43,625 nt of DNA, taken from positions 1-43,625 of the forward strand of contig DUAN01000036.1 of the NCBI GenBank assembly GCA_012960845.1, in the 5' to 3' direction. Of this stretch, positions 23,722-34,907 are shown in pieces. Source of the stretch: Planctomycetota bacterium. GTDB taxonomy: Bacteria; Planctomycetota; UBA8108; UBA1146. The notes under the pieces are model-generated. The model was given only the letters and a program-made list of their open reading frames with translations. It did not search any database and had not been told where the DNA came from. The translations under genes and the position numbers were made by a program. Position 1 is the first letter of the stretch. Each line of letters opens with the position of its first letter.

Positions 23722-26279
23722 CCGGTGTGCTCCTCTACATCCGATTCCGAGAAGAACGCTTCCAGTCCGGTACGGACTTCATCCCATGTGCCAACGATGC
23801 GTCGGCAATCGGGTAAACTCGCCAGAAACCGTTTTCCGTAGGGCTTGTTGACGATCCGTGCATCTCCGATGACCACGACACCCCGGTCATCGAGGGTTCG
23901 AATCAAACGGCCGAATCCTTGACGCAACCCCAACACCGCCCGGGGCAATGCGAGATGAGCAAATGGGCTCTTCCCTCTCGCTTCCAGTTCCTCCGCCCTA
24001 CCTTGTTCGAGCGGGTGATTGGGAATTCTAAATGGCAACCTGGCGATGATCACACAAGACAATGCCGCTCCAGGAACATCGATTCCTTCCCAGTACGACT
24101 GATTACCGAATAGCACTGCATGACCGGAGTCGACGAACCGCCTCAGCAATTCGCTGCGGGGGGCTTCACCCTGAACCAGAAGCGGCATGCCAAGCGCCTG
24201 CAAACCAGAACGAACCATCTCTGCCGTTCGCCGAAGCGCCTGATGAGACGTGAACAGGACGAAGGTTCGGCCGTCTGCAGCACGAGCAGTGTCGAGCACC
24301 ATCTCTGCAATCTTCTGGTCATATCCAGAACGACCCGGGTCTGGAATGTCTTCTGGCAATCCAAGCAAGACCTGACGCTTCCAGTCAAATGGAGATGAGA
24401 AGTCCTCGCGCTTGATCCGCTCACGCTCGACATGATCCCAACCAAGTCTGTCACTGAGAAAGTTCCACGATTCCCCGACTCTCAACGTGGCACTGGTCTG
24501 GATCACTGTAGAAACCGGGCCGTATAGGTGCTCGGCGAGGAGTTCATCGACGCGTAAAGGGGCTGCACGAAGGACCAGTTGCTTGACAGGTTTCGATGCC
24601 ATCTCGATCCATGGCTGGATTCCACCTGCGGCTCCCAGAACGAAATCAATCGATGAGATCTGCTCGACCACAGAACGACATGCCGAACGCATCTCCACCA
24701 GGCCTGCCTGAAATTCTAGTTCCGGTTCGAAGGTCTCCTCTTCAAGAACCTCGAAGCAATGTTGCAACTCACCTCTCAACCCATCGAGGCTCTCCCTCAC
24801 GTCCGCCAGTGGAGGGGAAACCACGGTCATCGGAAGCAGACCTTCACGATCGCCGATTCGCGCCATCAACGACCCGTTTTGCCCCGCAGAGTCTCCCACC
24901 AGGTGAGATGCAGAGAGGACCCTGACTTCCAGGCGATCGAGTGCCGCCTCGATCTCTTGCCGGGCAACGCGCACTCGCGGAAGAACAGTCATCGACAGCA
25001 ACTCGTGGGCGTGCCCCTGGTGGTGGCGGGCGAGGTGACTGCGTAGCCACGGTAGGCGTCCACTCTCCTTGCGGCTCCTCTTGCCACGACTGGCCACCAA
25101 TCGGCCCAGTACCTGAAGAACTCCTCGGCGGGACACTTCTGCTCCCAGGTGGTGACAGGCGACCTCTTCCAGGTGATGACCTTCATCAAAAATGACCTTC
25201 TGATAGCCAGGGAGCACCAGGTCACTATCGAAGTCACCGGTTGATCTCCGCAGTTTGAGATCGGCAAAGAGCAAGTGGTGATTGACCACCACGATATGTG
25301 CACCGAAGGACTTTCGCCTTGCCTCGTAATAGAAGCACTCACGGTAATGCGGGCATCGCGCCTTCAAGGATTGATCGGAAGTGGACTGGAAATCGGACCA
25401 GATCTCAGCAGGAACCTCGCCTAGCATCTCCTGGCGAGTGCCATGCTTTGCCTCCCCGAGACGGTCGATCACATCCGCTACCCAGCTAGCTCGCTCTTCA
25501 TCATCGGAGAAGATCTCGGGTTCCGTCGCCACCTGCTTGGTCTTTCTCCGGCAAGCATAATTGCCACGCCCCTGGATCAGGGCGAATCGGAAATCGATTC
25601 CCAGCACTCTTTGAAGAGCGGGCAGATCCTTGTGAACCAGTTGTTCGCCAAGCGGAATCGTTGCGGTGGAGACCACCACCCTGCTGCGATTTTTGACCGC
25701 CCAGAGAATCGCAGGCACCAGATATGCATAGGACTTCCCGATCCCGGTTCCTGCTTCCAGAGCAGCGATGTCGCCTTGATTGAGAGCCCTCGCGACAGAC
25801 TTCGCCATCTCCACCTGCCCGGGGCGTTGCTCATATCCGGGGAAGGATGTGGAAAAGACTCCTCCGTCAGCAAAGATCTGTTCGATCTCGACGGGATCCA
25901 CTAGCACTTCCTCACGCTCGGGAAACGGCTCGACGACTCGATTCATCTTGCTGCCATCATTATTGACGATGAAGAATCCGAGGCGTCGTCCACCCGCATC
26001 CGAGGCGATCGAGAGGTCGGCGGGACTGGGAGTGAGATCTCCCCCCGGATGATTGTGGATCAGTACCTGAAATCCCTCCTCCGCTCGGGAAAGGAAGACA
26101 GGCACCTCTGAAGAGCGGCCTCGTGCGACCACCTCGACCTGATGGAGTAGGCCCTGGTCATCGACTCGACCGAGGAAGAAGACCTCATTCTGGCCGGCGC
26201 CAGCGATCTCGGAAGCGATCTGCTGTCGAATAGCAGGAGTCATCCACGGTGCAGTGTCGATTCCTTCGGTACGGCCCAA
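23718..26279 (-). CDS. JAMM (RadC-like) domain fused to a DinG-family helicase
   Basis: An 853-residue fusion. Residues about 25-115 form a JAMM/RadC-like domain with the full metal motif: Glu32, HNHP (His75, His77), then Ser85 and Asp88 at the exact H-x-H-x7-S-x2-D spacing. From about 150 on it is a superfamily 2 DinG/XPD-like helicase: Walker A EAGTGIGKS, DEGH in VIFDEGHHLEE, motif V/VI GNQSYWEGIDVPGA and GFGRLIRT. The iron-sulphur region has YAC, ARC and REC, but the position of the fourth ligand (SC in E. coli DinG, by my alignment) is Ser in DQSLKARC. Start TTG 26279 has GAGAGGA well spaced; ATG 26243 is the alternative. A role in DNA or RNA repair is likely; the JAMM activity is unknown. 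Confidence 0.88.
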   Translation of the reverse strand: MGRTEGIDTAPWMTPAIRQQIASEIAGAGQNEVFFLGRVDDQGLLHQVEVVARGRSSEVPVFLSRAEEGFQVLIHNHPGGDLTPSPADLSIASDAGGRRLGFFIVNNDGSKMNRVVEPFPEREEVLVDPVEIEQIFADGGVFSTSFPGYEQRPGQVEMAKSVARALNQGDIAALEAGTGIGKSYAYLVPAILWAVKNRSRVVVSTATIPLGEQLVHKDLPALQRVLGIDFRFALIQGRGNYACRRKTKQVATEPEIFSDDEERASWVADVIDRLGEAKHGTRQEMLGEVPAEIWSDFQSTSDQSLKARCPHYRECFYYEARRKSFGAHIVVVNHHLLFADLKLRRSTGDFDSDLVLPGYQKVIFDEGHHLEEVACHHLGAEVSRRGVLQVLGRLVASRGKRSRKESGRLPWLRSHLARHHQGHAHELLSMTVLPRVRVARQEIEAALDRLEVRVLSASHLVGDSAGQNGSLMARIGDREGLLPMTVVSPPLADVRESLDGLRGELQHCFEVLEEETFEPELEFQAGLVEMRSACRSVVEQISSIDFVLGAAGGIQPWIEMASKPVKQLVLRAAPLRVDELLAEHLYGPVSTVIQTSATLRVGESWNFLSDRLGWDHVERERIKREDFSSPFDWKRQVLLGLPEDIPDPGRSGYDQKIAEMVLDTARAADGRTFVLFTSHQALRRTAEMVRSGLQALGMPLLVQGEAPRSELLRRFVDSGHAVLFGNQSYWEGIDVPGAALSCVIIARLPFRIPNHPLEQGRAEELEARGKSPFAHLALPRAVLGLRQGFGRLIRTLDDRGVVVIGDARIVNKPYGKRFLASLPDCRRIVGTWDEVRTGLEAFFSESDVEEHTG

Positions 26280-26305
26280 AATTGTTTCCTCTCCGGGTAG
26301 ATGGA

Positions 26306-26334
26306 ATCATCGACCCAGATCAGCCACTCGGCAA
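26306..26334 (-). promoter_or_regulatory. Candidate promoter for the helicase-nucleotidyltransferase pair
   Basis: On the minus strand TTGCCG and GATGAT are 17 bases apart, 27 bases before the TTG start and just beyond the terminator of the preceding gene, which makes a promoter here necessary. Match is moderate. Confidence 0.3.
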
Positions 26335-26360
26335 GCCCACCGACGCAGTACCGATGAGAA

Positions 26361-26399
26361 AACTCCCCGCCAGGAACCATGGGTTCCTGGCGGGGAGTT
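26361..26399 (-). terminator. Terminator hairpin after the dockerin-like gene
   Basis: A perfect 18-base inverted repeat (AACTCCCCGCCAGGAACC) with a 3-base loop, 38 bases past the stop codon of the minus-strand gene. On the minus strand the arm runs into AGTTTTCTC, a short T-rich tail. It separates the secreted-protein gene from the helicase gene. The unusually long perfect stem could also protect the mRNA end. Confidence 0.8.
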
Positions 26400-26436
26400 G
26401 TGAGCCACTGAAAGCAACGACAGGTTCGCTACAGGA

Positions 26437-28197
26437 TTAGCAGCCACCCGTCGGAGATGCACATTCGAGCGAATCGGTATCGGTCGGGTCGATTCCGCAG
26501 TTTCCTCCTGGTGGCGGAGGTGGCGGTCCTCCCGAGAAGAGGAATCCAAGCTCGTAGATCGCATCTGCGATGTTAATCGCTCCATCATCGCTGACGTCTG
26601 CAGCATCATCACAGCCAGGAGCGGTACCACCGGAGAAGAGGAACCCGAGCAGGCTCACTGCGTCACCGATGTTGGTCGCACCATCTGAGTTGACATCTCC
26701 ACGACGGAACTGAATCCCTCCGATATTACAAGCAGGATCGCTGAAGCAGTCGGGGTCATCGCAGTCTGCCAGAGAATCGCCATCGTCATCGACTCCATTG
26801 CTGCAGTCCTCACTCGGCCCCGTGCCCGGAGCTGCGCCGGTGTGGTAGAGACCGCAGGAGATGCCGCCGAACTCGAAGATCGCAGAGTAGGACTCGTTGA
26901 CTCCGTCATTGTCGGCATCGATATCGGGGAAGATATTGAAGGTGTTGAGCAGATCGACCAGCGTTCCTGCGAAGGGCGCGGGAGCGGGCTGGGTGATGAG
27001 GAAGGACTGAGTCAGGAACGCACTCGTCGGAGTACTCTGGAACTCATAGACCCCGGTGAGTGTGCTGGGGAAGAAGTCTGCTTCGACGGTCAGTCCGTTG
27101 AGTGGGATTCCCGAGACGTAGATGGTTCCCGGACCAGCAACCAGGTGCCCCGCGGTCAGTGATCCGCCAGGGAAACTTGAAATCGGCTCTCCTGTAACCT
27201 GGTCATAATCGAGCGGATCGATCACGAAGTCATTGAACCCGTCGCCATTATCGGTGAAATCGCCATCCAGGTCGAAGCCGCCAAAGGCGTTGAGAGTGAT
27301 GTCTCCATCGTCCTGATAGGTGGGATCGTCGAGATCCGCAACCTCGAGGAGGAACGGGAAGTTATCGAGATTAGAAGCCAGTAGATCGTTGAGTCCCGCC
27401 GCGATGGTCGGGTTGGAACCGAGGATTCCGCCGGTCACCACCTGTGAGGTCGCCACAAAACCATCGGCTCTCGGATGGTAGGAATAGTAGAGATCGCAGG
27501 AGATTCCGCCGAACTCAAAAACCGCGGAGTAGGACTCGTTGACTCCGTCACTGTCTGCATCGGTGTCGGGGAAGATGTTGAAGGTATTGAGCAGGTCCAC
27601 CAGCGTGCCGGCAAAGGGTGCAGGAGCCGGCTGGGTGGCGAGGAAGTCCTGGGTCAAGAAAGCATCCGTAGGAGTACTCTGGAACTCGTAGACTCCAGTC
27701 AGGGTGCCCGGAGTGAAGTCCGCCTCGACGGTCAATCCGTTGAGCGGGATGCCCCCGACAATGATGGTTCCAGGCCCAGCGACCATGTGTCCATCGACGA
27801 TGGTTCCATCCGGGAAACTAGAAACGGGTACCCCGGTGTTCTCATCGAAAGAAGTCGGATCAATCGCGAAGGCGTTGGATCCGGAACCGTTATTCGAAGA
27901 ATCGCCGTCCACATCGAATCCACCGAAGGCGTTGAGTGTGATGTTGTCGTCATTGGTGTAGGTCGGGTCATCCAGATCCGCCACTTCCAGAAGGAAAGGA
28001 GAGGTCAATAGACGCTCTGCCAGCAGCTCGTTCAAACCCGCTGCGATGGTCGGGTTGGAACCCAGAATTCCTCCAGTCACCACCTCGGAGGTGGCGACAA
28101 AGCCAGGTCTGGAATTCTGCGCCTGAACTTCTACACAGATCAAAAAGGTAAGAATGACTGCAATGGTGGTAAAAACGCTAGATGTGCGCCGACTCAT
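26437..28197 (-). CDS. Secreted protein with two long internal repeats and dockerin-like C-terminus
   Basis: A 586-residue exported protein of unknown role. A signal peptide (VFTTIAVILTFLICVEVQAQ) is followed by two copies of a roughly 207-residue module (residues about 32-240 and 246-452) beginning GFVATS.VVTGGILGSNPTI. Each contains acidic DxDxDG stretches likely to bind calcium. Next come a Cys-rich GVDDDGDSLADCDDPDC segment and two EF-hand/dockerin-like repeats (GDVNSDGATNIGDAVSLLGF; the second with DVSDDGAINIADAIYELGF), a pattern common in planctomycete secreted proteins. A PPPPPP linker and a Cys-containing end finish it. AGGAGG stands four bases before the ATG, so expression could be high. 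It is monocistronic, bounded by terminators. Confidence 0.85.
   Translation of the reverse strand: MSRRTSSVFTTIAVILTFLICVEVQAQNSRPGFVATSEVVTGGILGSNPTIAAGLNELLAERLLTSPFLLEVADLDDPTYTNDDNITLNAFGGFDVDGDSSNNGSGSNAFAIDPTSFDENTGVPVSSFPDGTIVDGHMVAGPGTIIVGGIPLNGLTVEADFTPGTLTGVYEFQSTPTDAFLTQDFLATQPAPAPFAGTLVDLLNTFNIFPDTDADSDGVNESYSAVFEFGGISCDLYYSYHPRADGFVATSQVVTGGILGSNPTIAAGLNDLLASNLDNFPFLLEVADLDDPTYQDDGDITLNAFGGFDLDGDFTDNGDGFNDFVIDPLDYDQVTGEPISSFPGGSLTAGHLVAGPGTIYVSGIPLNGLTVEADFFPSTLTGVYEFQSTPTSAFLTQSFLITQPAPAPFAGTLVDLLNTFNIFPDIDADNDGVNESYSAIFEFGGISCGLYHTGAAPGTGPSEDCSNGVDDDGDSLADCDDPDCFSDPACNIGGIQFRRGDVNSDGATNIGDAVSLLGFLFSGGTAPGCDDAADVSDDGAINIADAIYELGFLFSGGPPPPPPGGNCGIDPTDTDSLECASPTGGC
26842..28104 (-). 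repeat. Tandem duplication of a 642-base module within the secreted-protein gene
   Basis: The two modules are offset by 214 codons (about 27463-28104 and 26842-27462) and share long identical peptides such as AGTLVDLLNTFNIFPD. Third-position differences are frequent, so the duplication is not very recent. Confidence 0.9.
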
Positions 28198-28315
28198 GAA
28201 ACCTCCTCATAATTTGGTTCAAAATAGATCACTCTGAATTTCAGTATCTCTTCAATCTTCCCGTATGAGGCCGAGTACCGATAGTGCCAATCCACACTTC
28301 TCGACAGTTATCTGG

Positions 28316-28354
28316 CCAAAAAAAGTGGCGGCCCCGTCACCGGGATACCGCCAC
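28316..28354 (-). terminator. Intrinsic terminator of the ATP synthase operon
   Basis: Inverted repeat GTGGCGG / CCGCCAC (28325-28331 and 28348-28354) with further CCCG/CGGG pairing inside. On the minus strand it is followed directly by TTTTTTT (28318-28324), a textbook Rho-independent terminator. It lies 27 bases beyond the atpC stop. Between it and the secreted-protein ATG (28198-28315) I see a short CTGAATTTCAG palindrome but no convincing promoter. Confidence 0.92.
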
Positions 28355-28380
28355 AAGTCTTATTGCTAAAGGACTTTAGG

Positions 28381-28647
28381 TTAAGGCTGCTCGCGCAACC
28401 CCTCGGCCACCACCGAAACATGATTGGCCAGAACCTCGAGGAATCCCCCCGAAACGCTCCAGTTCCGATCCTCCGAGTTCTCAAGGGTGACTCTCAGAGG
28501 ACCCTCTCCCAGTGCAGTGATCAACGGAGCGTGCCCCGGCAAGATCCCGAGACGGCCATCGAGAGCGTGAGCCTCGACGAAGGAAACCTCGCCATCGAAA
28601 ACCTCGCCATCGGGCGAAAGCACCGTGCAGCGTAGAGTGCCGGCCAT
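28381..28647 (-). CDS. atpC: ATP synthase epsilon subunit, N-terminal domain only
   Basis: Epsilon belongs to the central stalk of F1, linking gamma to the c-ring. This 88-residue protein has the beta-sandwich domain with GRLGILPGHAPLI and SGGFLEVLANHVSVVAE, and stops there. The C-terminal helical hairpin, which in many bacteria blocks ATP hydrolysis, is absent; usual length is 130-140 residues. The stop is natural, followed by the operon terminator, and short epsilon subunits do occur in other lineages. It is the last gene of the operon, 4 bases after the atpD stop, with AAGGGG before the ATG. Confidence 0.93.
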   Translation of the reverse strand: MAGTLRCTVLSPDGEVFDGEVSFVEAHALDGRLGILPGHAPLITALGEGPLRVTLENSEDRNWSVSGGFLEVLANHVSVVAEGLREQP

Positions 28648-28651
28648 CGGC

Positions 28652-30109
<1,458 letters not shown>

Positions 30110-30148
30110 TCATCCGACGGCATCTGCTCGCCGGAATATCCAGTTAGA

Positions 30149-31033
30149 TCAGTTCAACACCTCGGCGCCACCGATCACTTCCAGGATCTCCTGGGTGATG
30201 GCTGCCTGACGCGTACGGTTGTAGAGCTGAGTATATTTCGTCGCCATTTCCTCGGCATTGTCGGTCGCATTCTTCATCGCCATCCGACGAGCAATCTGCT
30301 CGCTGGCCGCGGCTTCCACCAACGCCTGGAAAAATTGCATTTTCAATGAGAGCGGCAACAGCCGCCCCAGAATCAGTTCCGGACTCGGCTCGAGGATGAA
30401 CTCCCCGCCGCCGCCCTTTGCACTGCTGTCGTCACCCGAATCCTCATCCGTGATCGGCAGCAGGGTACGCACCACCGGCGCCTGACGAGCCGCATTGATG
30501 TAGTGCGTGAACACGACTGACACTCCATCAATCTCACCCTGTTCAAAGCTCGTCATCACCGGTTCCAGGACCGCTTCAGCCTCCTCGAAGGTGGGACGAT
30601 CCTCGAAGTGAATCATCGACTCGGCCGTGTCACGACCCAGGTACTTGAAGCGGCTGATCCCCTTCTTTCCCAGCATGTAGACATCGACGGCAATCCCATT
30701 TGCCGCCTGAGTGTCGATGAACTGCTCGGCGAACTTCAGCGTATTGGTGTTGTAACCACCGCAAAGACCACGATTGGCCGTAACGATGAACAGCACCTCC
30801 CGGGTCGGCTTGTCGACCTCTCTGAGCAGCGGAAAACTACCTGAAAGGCCATCTCCACTGCCACCGAGATCTCGCAGAATCTCTGCCAGTTTATCTCCGT
30901 ATGGCTGGGTAGCCTCGATCCTTCTCTGACACACCACGGCCTTGGCGGTGGAGATCATCTCCATCGTCCGCGTGATCTTCTTGGTGTTATTCACCGATCG
31001 GATCTTGTTTTTCAGCTCTCTCGAGGTGGCCAC
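30149..31033 (-). CDS. atpG: ATP synthase gamma subunit
   Basis: Gamma is the rotor shaft of F1. The 294-residue product has the two terminal coiled-coil helices (RELKNKIRSVNNTKKITRTMEMIS at the start; NRTRQAAITQEILEVIGGAEVLN at the end, a near-universal signature) and the Rossmann-like middle with TANRGLCGGYNTN. A Gly/Ser-rich insert (DSGDDSSAKGGGGEF) in the middle is somewhat longer than in E. coli. Start is GTG 31033 with AGGAG five bases upstream; it lies 17 bases after atpA. Confidence 0.97.
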   Translation of the reverse strand: MATSRELKNKIRSVNNTKKITRTMEMISTAKAVVCQRRIEATQPYGDKLAEILRDLGGSGDGLSGSFPLLREVDKPTREVLFIVTANRGLCGGYNTNTLKFAEQFIDTQAANGIAVDVYMLGKKGISRFKYLGRDTAESMIHFEDRPTFEEAEAVLEPVMTSFEQGEIDGVSVVFTHYINAARQAPVVRTLLPITDEDSGDDSSAKGGGGEFILEPSPELILGRLLPLSLKMQFFQALVEAAASEQIARRMAMKNATDNAEEMATKYTQLYNRTRQAAITQEILEVIGGAEVLN

Positions 31034-31050
31034 GCTATCTCCTCGCCTCG

Positions 31051-32574
31051 CTAGCCTTGCGGCAACTTGGCACTGAAGTCCTTGTTGAAGTCAGAGACGA
31101 CCTTGGTGAGATTCGCCTCTTCCTCTTTGTTCATCTCTCCTGCATTGACAATCCCCTCGAGGATCTCGGGGAACTCGCTGCGAATGTGATTGAGCAACTT
31201 GTCCTCGAAATCTGCCAGCGAACTGACCGGCAGATTATCGAGATGGCCATTGGCACCGCACCAGATCACCACCACCTGTTCGGAGATGGGCATCGGCTTG
31301 TACTGTGACTGCTTGAGAATCTCCACCATGCGGAAACCTCGGTCGAGCTGGGCTTGTGTCGCCTTGTCGAGGTCGGTTCCCAGTTGAGCGAAGGCTTCCA
31401 GTTCCCTGAAGGCAGAGAGGTCGAGTCGCAGTGAACCTGCAATCTTCTTCATCGCCTTGATCTGTGCGTTACCACCCACCCTGGATACCGAGATTCCGAC
31501 GTTCACCGCAGGCCGCTGGCCCGCGAAGAACAGGTTTGGCTCCAGGTAGATCTGACCATCGGTGATCGAGATCACGTTGGTCGGAATGTACGCAGAAACT
31601 TCGCCCTCTTGCGTCTCGATCACCGGAAGAGCAGTCATCGAACCTCCGCCGAGATCGTCGGACAGTTTCGCGGAACGTTCCAGCAGGCGAGAGTGCAGGT
31701 AAAAGACATCTCCAGGGTATGCCTCACGTCCCGGAGGACGACGCAGCAGCAGTGACAGCTGACGATAGGCAGCCGCTTGCTTCGACAGGTCATCGTATAC
31801 GCAGAGGGTGTGCCCACCTTTGTACATGAAGTACTCGGCCATGGCAGCACCGGAGTAGGGTGCGATGTACTGCAACGGTGCAGGACTGGATGCCGGAGCG
31901 CTGACCACGATGGTGTAAGCCATCGCACCCTCACGCTCGAGACGATCCACCACGCCCGCAATCGTCGACCCCTTCTGCCCCACCGCGACATAGACGCAGA
32001 TCACGCCACTGTCTCGCTGGTTGATGATGGTATCGATGGCGATGGCGGTCTTGCCGATCCCCCGGTCACCGATGATCAACTCTCGCTGACCCCTTCCGAT
32101 GGGGATCGTCGAGTCGATCGCCTTGATCCCGGTCTGAAGCGGCTCGTGAACCGATTTCCGGTCCGCGATTCCCGGCGCAGCGGATTCCACTGCACGGAAA
32201 TGTTCCGTCTTGATCGGGCCCTTGCCATCGATAGGATTCCCGAGCGGGTCAACGACCCGTCCGAGCATCGCCTCTCCACAAGGGACCTGCATGACGGTGC
32301 CGGTTCTCTTGACTTCGTCCCCCTCCTTGAGGGTCGCGAACTCACCGAGGATTACAGCTCCGATGGAGTTTTCTTCGAGGTTGAACGCGAGACCGTTGGC
32401 GCCATTTGAGAACGCCAGCATTTCACCTGCCATGCAGTTTGAAATACCGTAGATCCGGGCGATTCCGTCTCCCACCTCGAGAATGGTTCCGACCTCATCT
32501 ACTGCGAGGTCAGACTGGTAATTTTCGATCTCCTTCTTGAGAACAGAGGAGATTTCGTCGGCATTAATTTTCAT
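31051..32574 (-). CDS. atpA: ATP synthase alpha subunit
   Basis: Alpha alternates with beta in F1 and holds non-catalytic nucleotide sites. The 507-residue product has the P-loop [15 protein letters not shown] (GDRQTGKT in most bacteria, so two loop residues differ), the [19 protein letters not shown] segment, the arginine-finger region with [16 protein letters not shown], and the C-terminal bundle. The ATG at 32574 lies within atpH, with an 11-base overlap, which implies coupled translation. All else is standard. Confidence 0.98.
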   Translation of the reverse strand: MKINADEISSVLKKEIENYQSDLAVDEVGTILEVGDGIARIYGISNCMAGEMLAFSNGANGLAFNLEENSIGAVILGEFATLKEGDEVKRTGTVMQVPCGEAMLGRVVDPLGNPIDGKGPIKTEHFRAVESAAPGIADRKSVHEPLQTGIKAIDSTIPIGRGQRELIIGDRGIGKTAIAIDTIINQRDSGVICVYVAVGQKGSTIAGVVDRLEREGAMAYTIVVSAPASSPAPLQYIAPYSGAAMAEYFMYKGGHTLCVYDDLSKQAAAYRQLSLLLRRPPGREAYPGDVFYLHSRLLERSAKLSDDLGGGSMTALPVIETQEGEVSAYIPTNVISITDGQIYLEPNLFFAGQRPAVNVGISVSRVGGNAQIKAMKKIAGSLRLDLSAFRELEAFAQLGTDLDKATQAQLDRGFRMVEILKQSQYKPMPISEQVVVIWCGANGHLDNLPVSSLADFEDKLLNHIRSEFPEILEGIVNAGEMNKEEEANLTKVVSDFNKDFSAKLPQG

Positions 32575-33148
32575 CGATCAGGTCTTTCCCGAATCGAGTT
32601 AACGAAACTTCTTGACGGACCTTCCGCAATTGGGTGCGAAGGCTACCGTCGACAACCAAGTCACCGATCTGGATGGTCACTCCAGACAAGAGGCCAGCAT
32701 CCACCAGTTCGGTAGAGACCACCTCCTTGTTCAATTTCTTCTCGATCGCTGCTTTCAGTGCGTCCGTTACCCCTGCAGAGAGTTCTACTGCAGAAGTGAT
32801 GGTCACATTGACCCTGCCAGCAACTTCATCAATCTGTTCCCTGTAAGCCTGTGCGATGTCCTCGATCAGGGCCTGCCGATTCCGGTCGATCAGAATTCGA
32901 ACCAGGTTCAGAACCGGGTCCGAGACCTTTCCCTGCAGAGCCCGCTCCAACGCTTCCTTCTTGTCCCCACGACGAATCTTGGGGCTTTCCAGGAACACCT
33001 TGAAGCTGGCCTCGGATTCGACCGCTTCTGTCAGAGCATCCAACTGGTCACCGTAAAGTTCAGCCTCGCCGCTGGCGAAGCCCACCTCCATCAGCGCACG
33101 GGCATACGCCTGTGCGACCGGGTGCCGTTGTTTGATGCCGACTGCCAT
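32564..33148 (-). CDS. atpH: ATP synthase delta subunit
   Basis: Delta (OSCP) caps F1 and fastens it to the b stalk. The protein of about 194 residues shows the N-terminal six-helix domain ([26 protein letters not shown]) and the conserved C-terminal [27 protein letters not shown] signature region. ATG 33148 with AGGAG six bases upstream is chosen over the in-frame GTG at 33151. It follows atpF by 9 bases and overlaps atpA by 11. Confidence 0.96.
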   Translation of the reverse strand: MAVGIKQRHPVAQAYARALMEVGFASGEAELYGDQLDALTEAVESEASFKVFLESPKIRRGDKKEALERALQGKVSDPVLNLVRILIDRNRQALIEDIAQAYREQIDEVAGRVNVTITSAVELSAGVTDALKAAIEKKLNKEVVSTELVDAGLLSGVTIQIGDLVVDGSLRTQLRKVRQEVSLTRFGKDLIDEN

Positions 33149-33157
33149 CACAAACTC

Positions 33158-34082
<925 letters not shown>

Positions 34083-34130
34083 TCAGGCGAACCAACTTTA
34101 TTGCCCCCGAAGGGGTCAAGATTCTTCTGA

Positions 34131-34907
34131 CTAATGTTCCGGATGCAAAGCTAACGACAGGAATACCGTCGTCAGGAACGCAAAAATGTAGGCCTGAATG
34201 ACGGCCACCAGTAACTCAAGAAATGTCAACATCACGCTACTCAATACTGACACGACGGTGATCACCGATCCGGTCAGCATATTTTCTTTATAGATGATCC
34301 CGGCAAAGCCGAGGATCACGGCCAGCATGATGTGGCCACCCACCATGTTGGCAAAAAGTCGAATCGCCAGCGCACACGGCTTGATGATGTGTCCACCGAT
34401 TTCGATCGGGATCATCAACGGCCAGAGGTATGCCGGCCCGACCAGAAGATTGGCCTTGAGGTATGGGATCAATCCATTGCGCTGAACTCCGACGAAGTGG
34501 TAGGTCACCAGAGAAATCACAGCGAGTCCTGCGGTGACGCTGATGTTCCCCGTCGCAGTCGCAGACCCAGGTATCAGCCCAATCAAGTTGCAAAACAGGA
34601 TCACGAAGAAGAAGGTCCAGATCAGCGGCAGGAATCTCTGGGTATCGTCGCCGAGAAATGGTTTGACCATTTCATCGCGGATGTAGATCAGCACCACCTC
34701 GAACAGGCTCGCAGCCCGGCCTCCCGGAACTCCGCCGGCAATCTTCTTGCCGATCATCGGGAAGATGGTGATACAGACGAATGCCGAGAGCATGAGCATC
34801 AGAACATGCTTCGTCACCTGCAAGTTGTCGGTGAGCCAGTGCAGGTCGTGATCGAGCACATGGCTCAGCGGATCACTACTTGCGAGGGTCAGCATCAACC
34901 CGTTCAT
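34131..34907 (-). CDS. atpB: ATP synthase a subunit
   Basis: Subunit a forms the two half-channels beside the c-ring. Polytopic, 258 residues, with the essential Arg in PCALAIRLFANMVGGHIML and the C-terminal LLVAVIQAYIFAFLTTVFLSLALH signature. ATG 34907 shares a base with the upstream gene's TGA (TGATG), so the TTG start in the ORF track is not used. A 75-base gap follows before atpE, long enough for leader control of the highly expressed c subunit. Confidence 0.97.
   Translation of the reverse strand: MNGLMLTLASSDPLSHVLDHDLHWLTDNLQVTKHVLMLMLSAFVCITIFPMIGKKIAGGVPGGRAASLFEVVLIYIRDEMVKPFLGDDTQRFLPLIWTFFFVILFCNLIGLIPGSATATGNISVTAGLAVISLVTYHFVGVQRNGLIPYLKANLLVGPAYLWPLMIPIEIGGHIIKPCALAIRLFANMVGGHIMLAVILGFAGIIYKENMLTGSVITVVSVLSSVMLTFLELLVAVIQAYIFAFLTTVFLSLALHPEH

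Noticed and set aside
28255-28315. Sigma-54 promoter for the secreted-protein gene (TGGCAC on the minus strand)
   Set aside because: The -24 half is present but the -12 GC element is missing at the required spacing.
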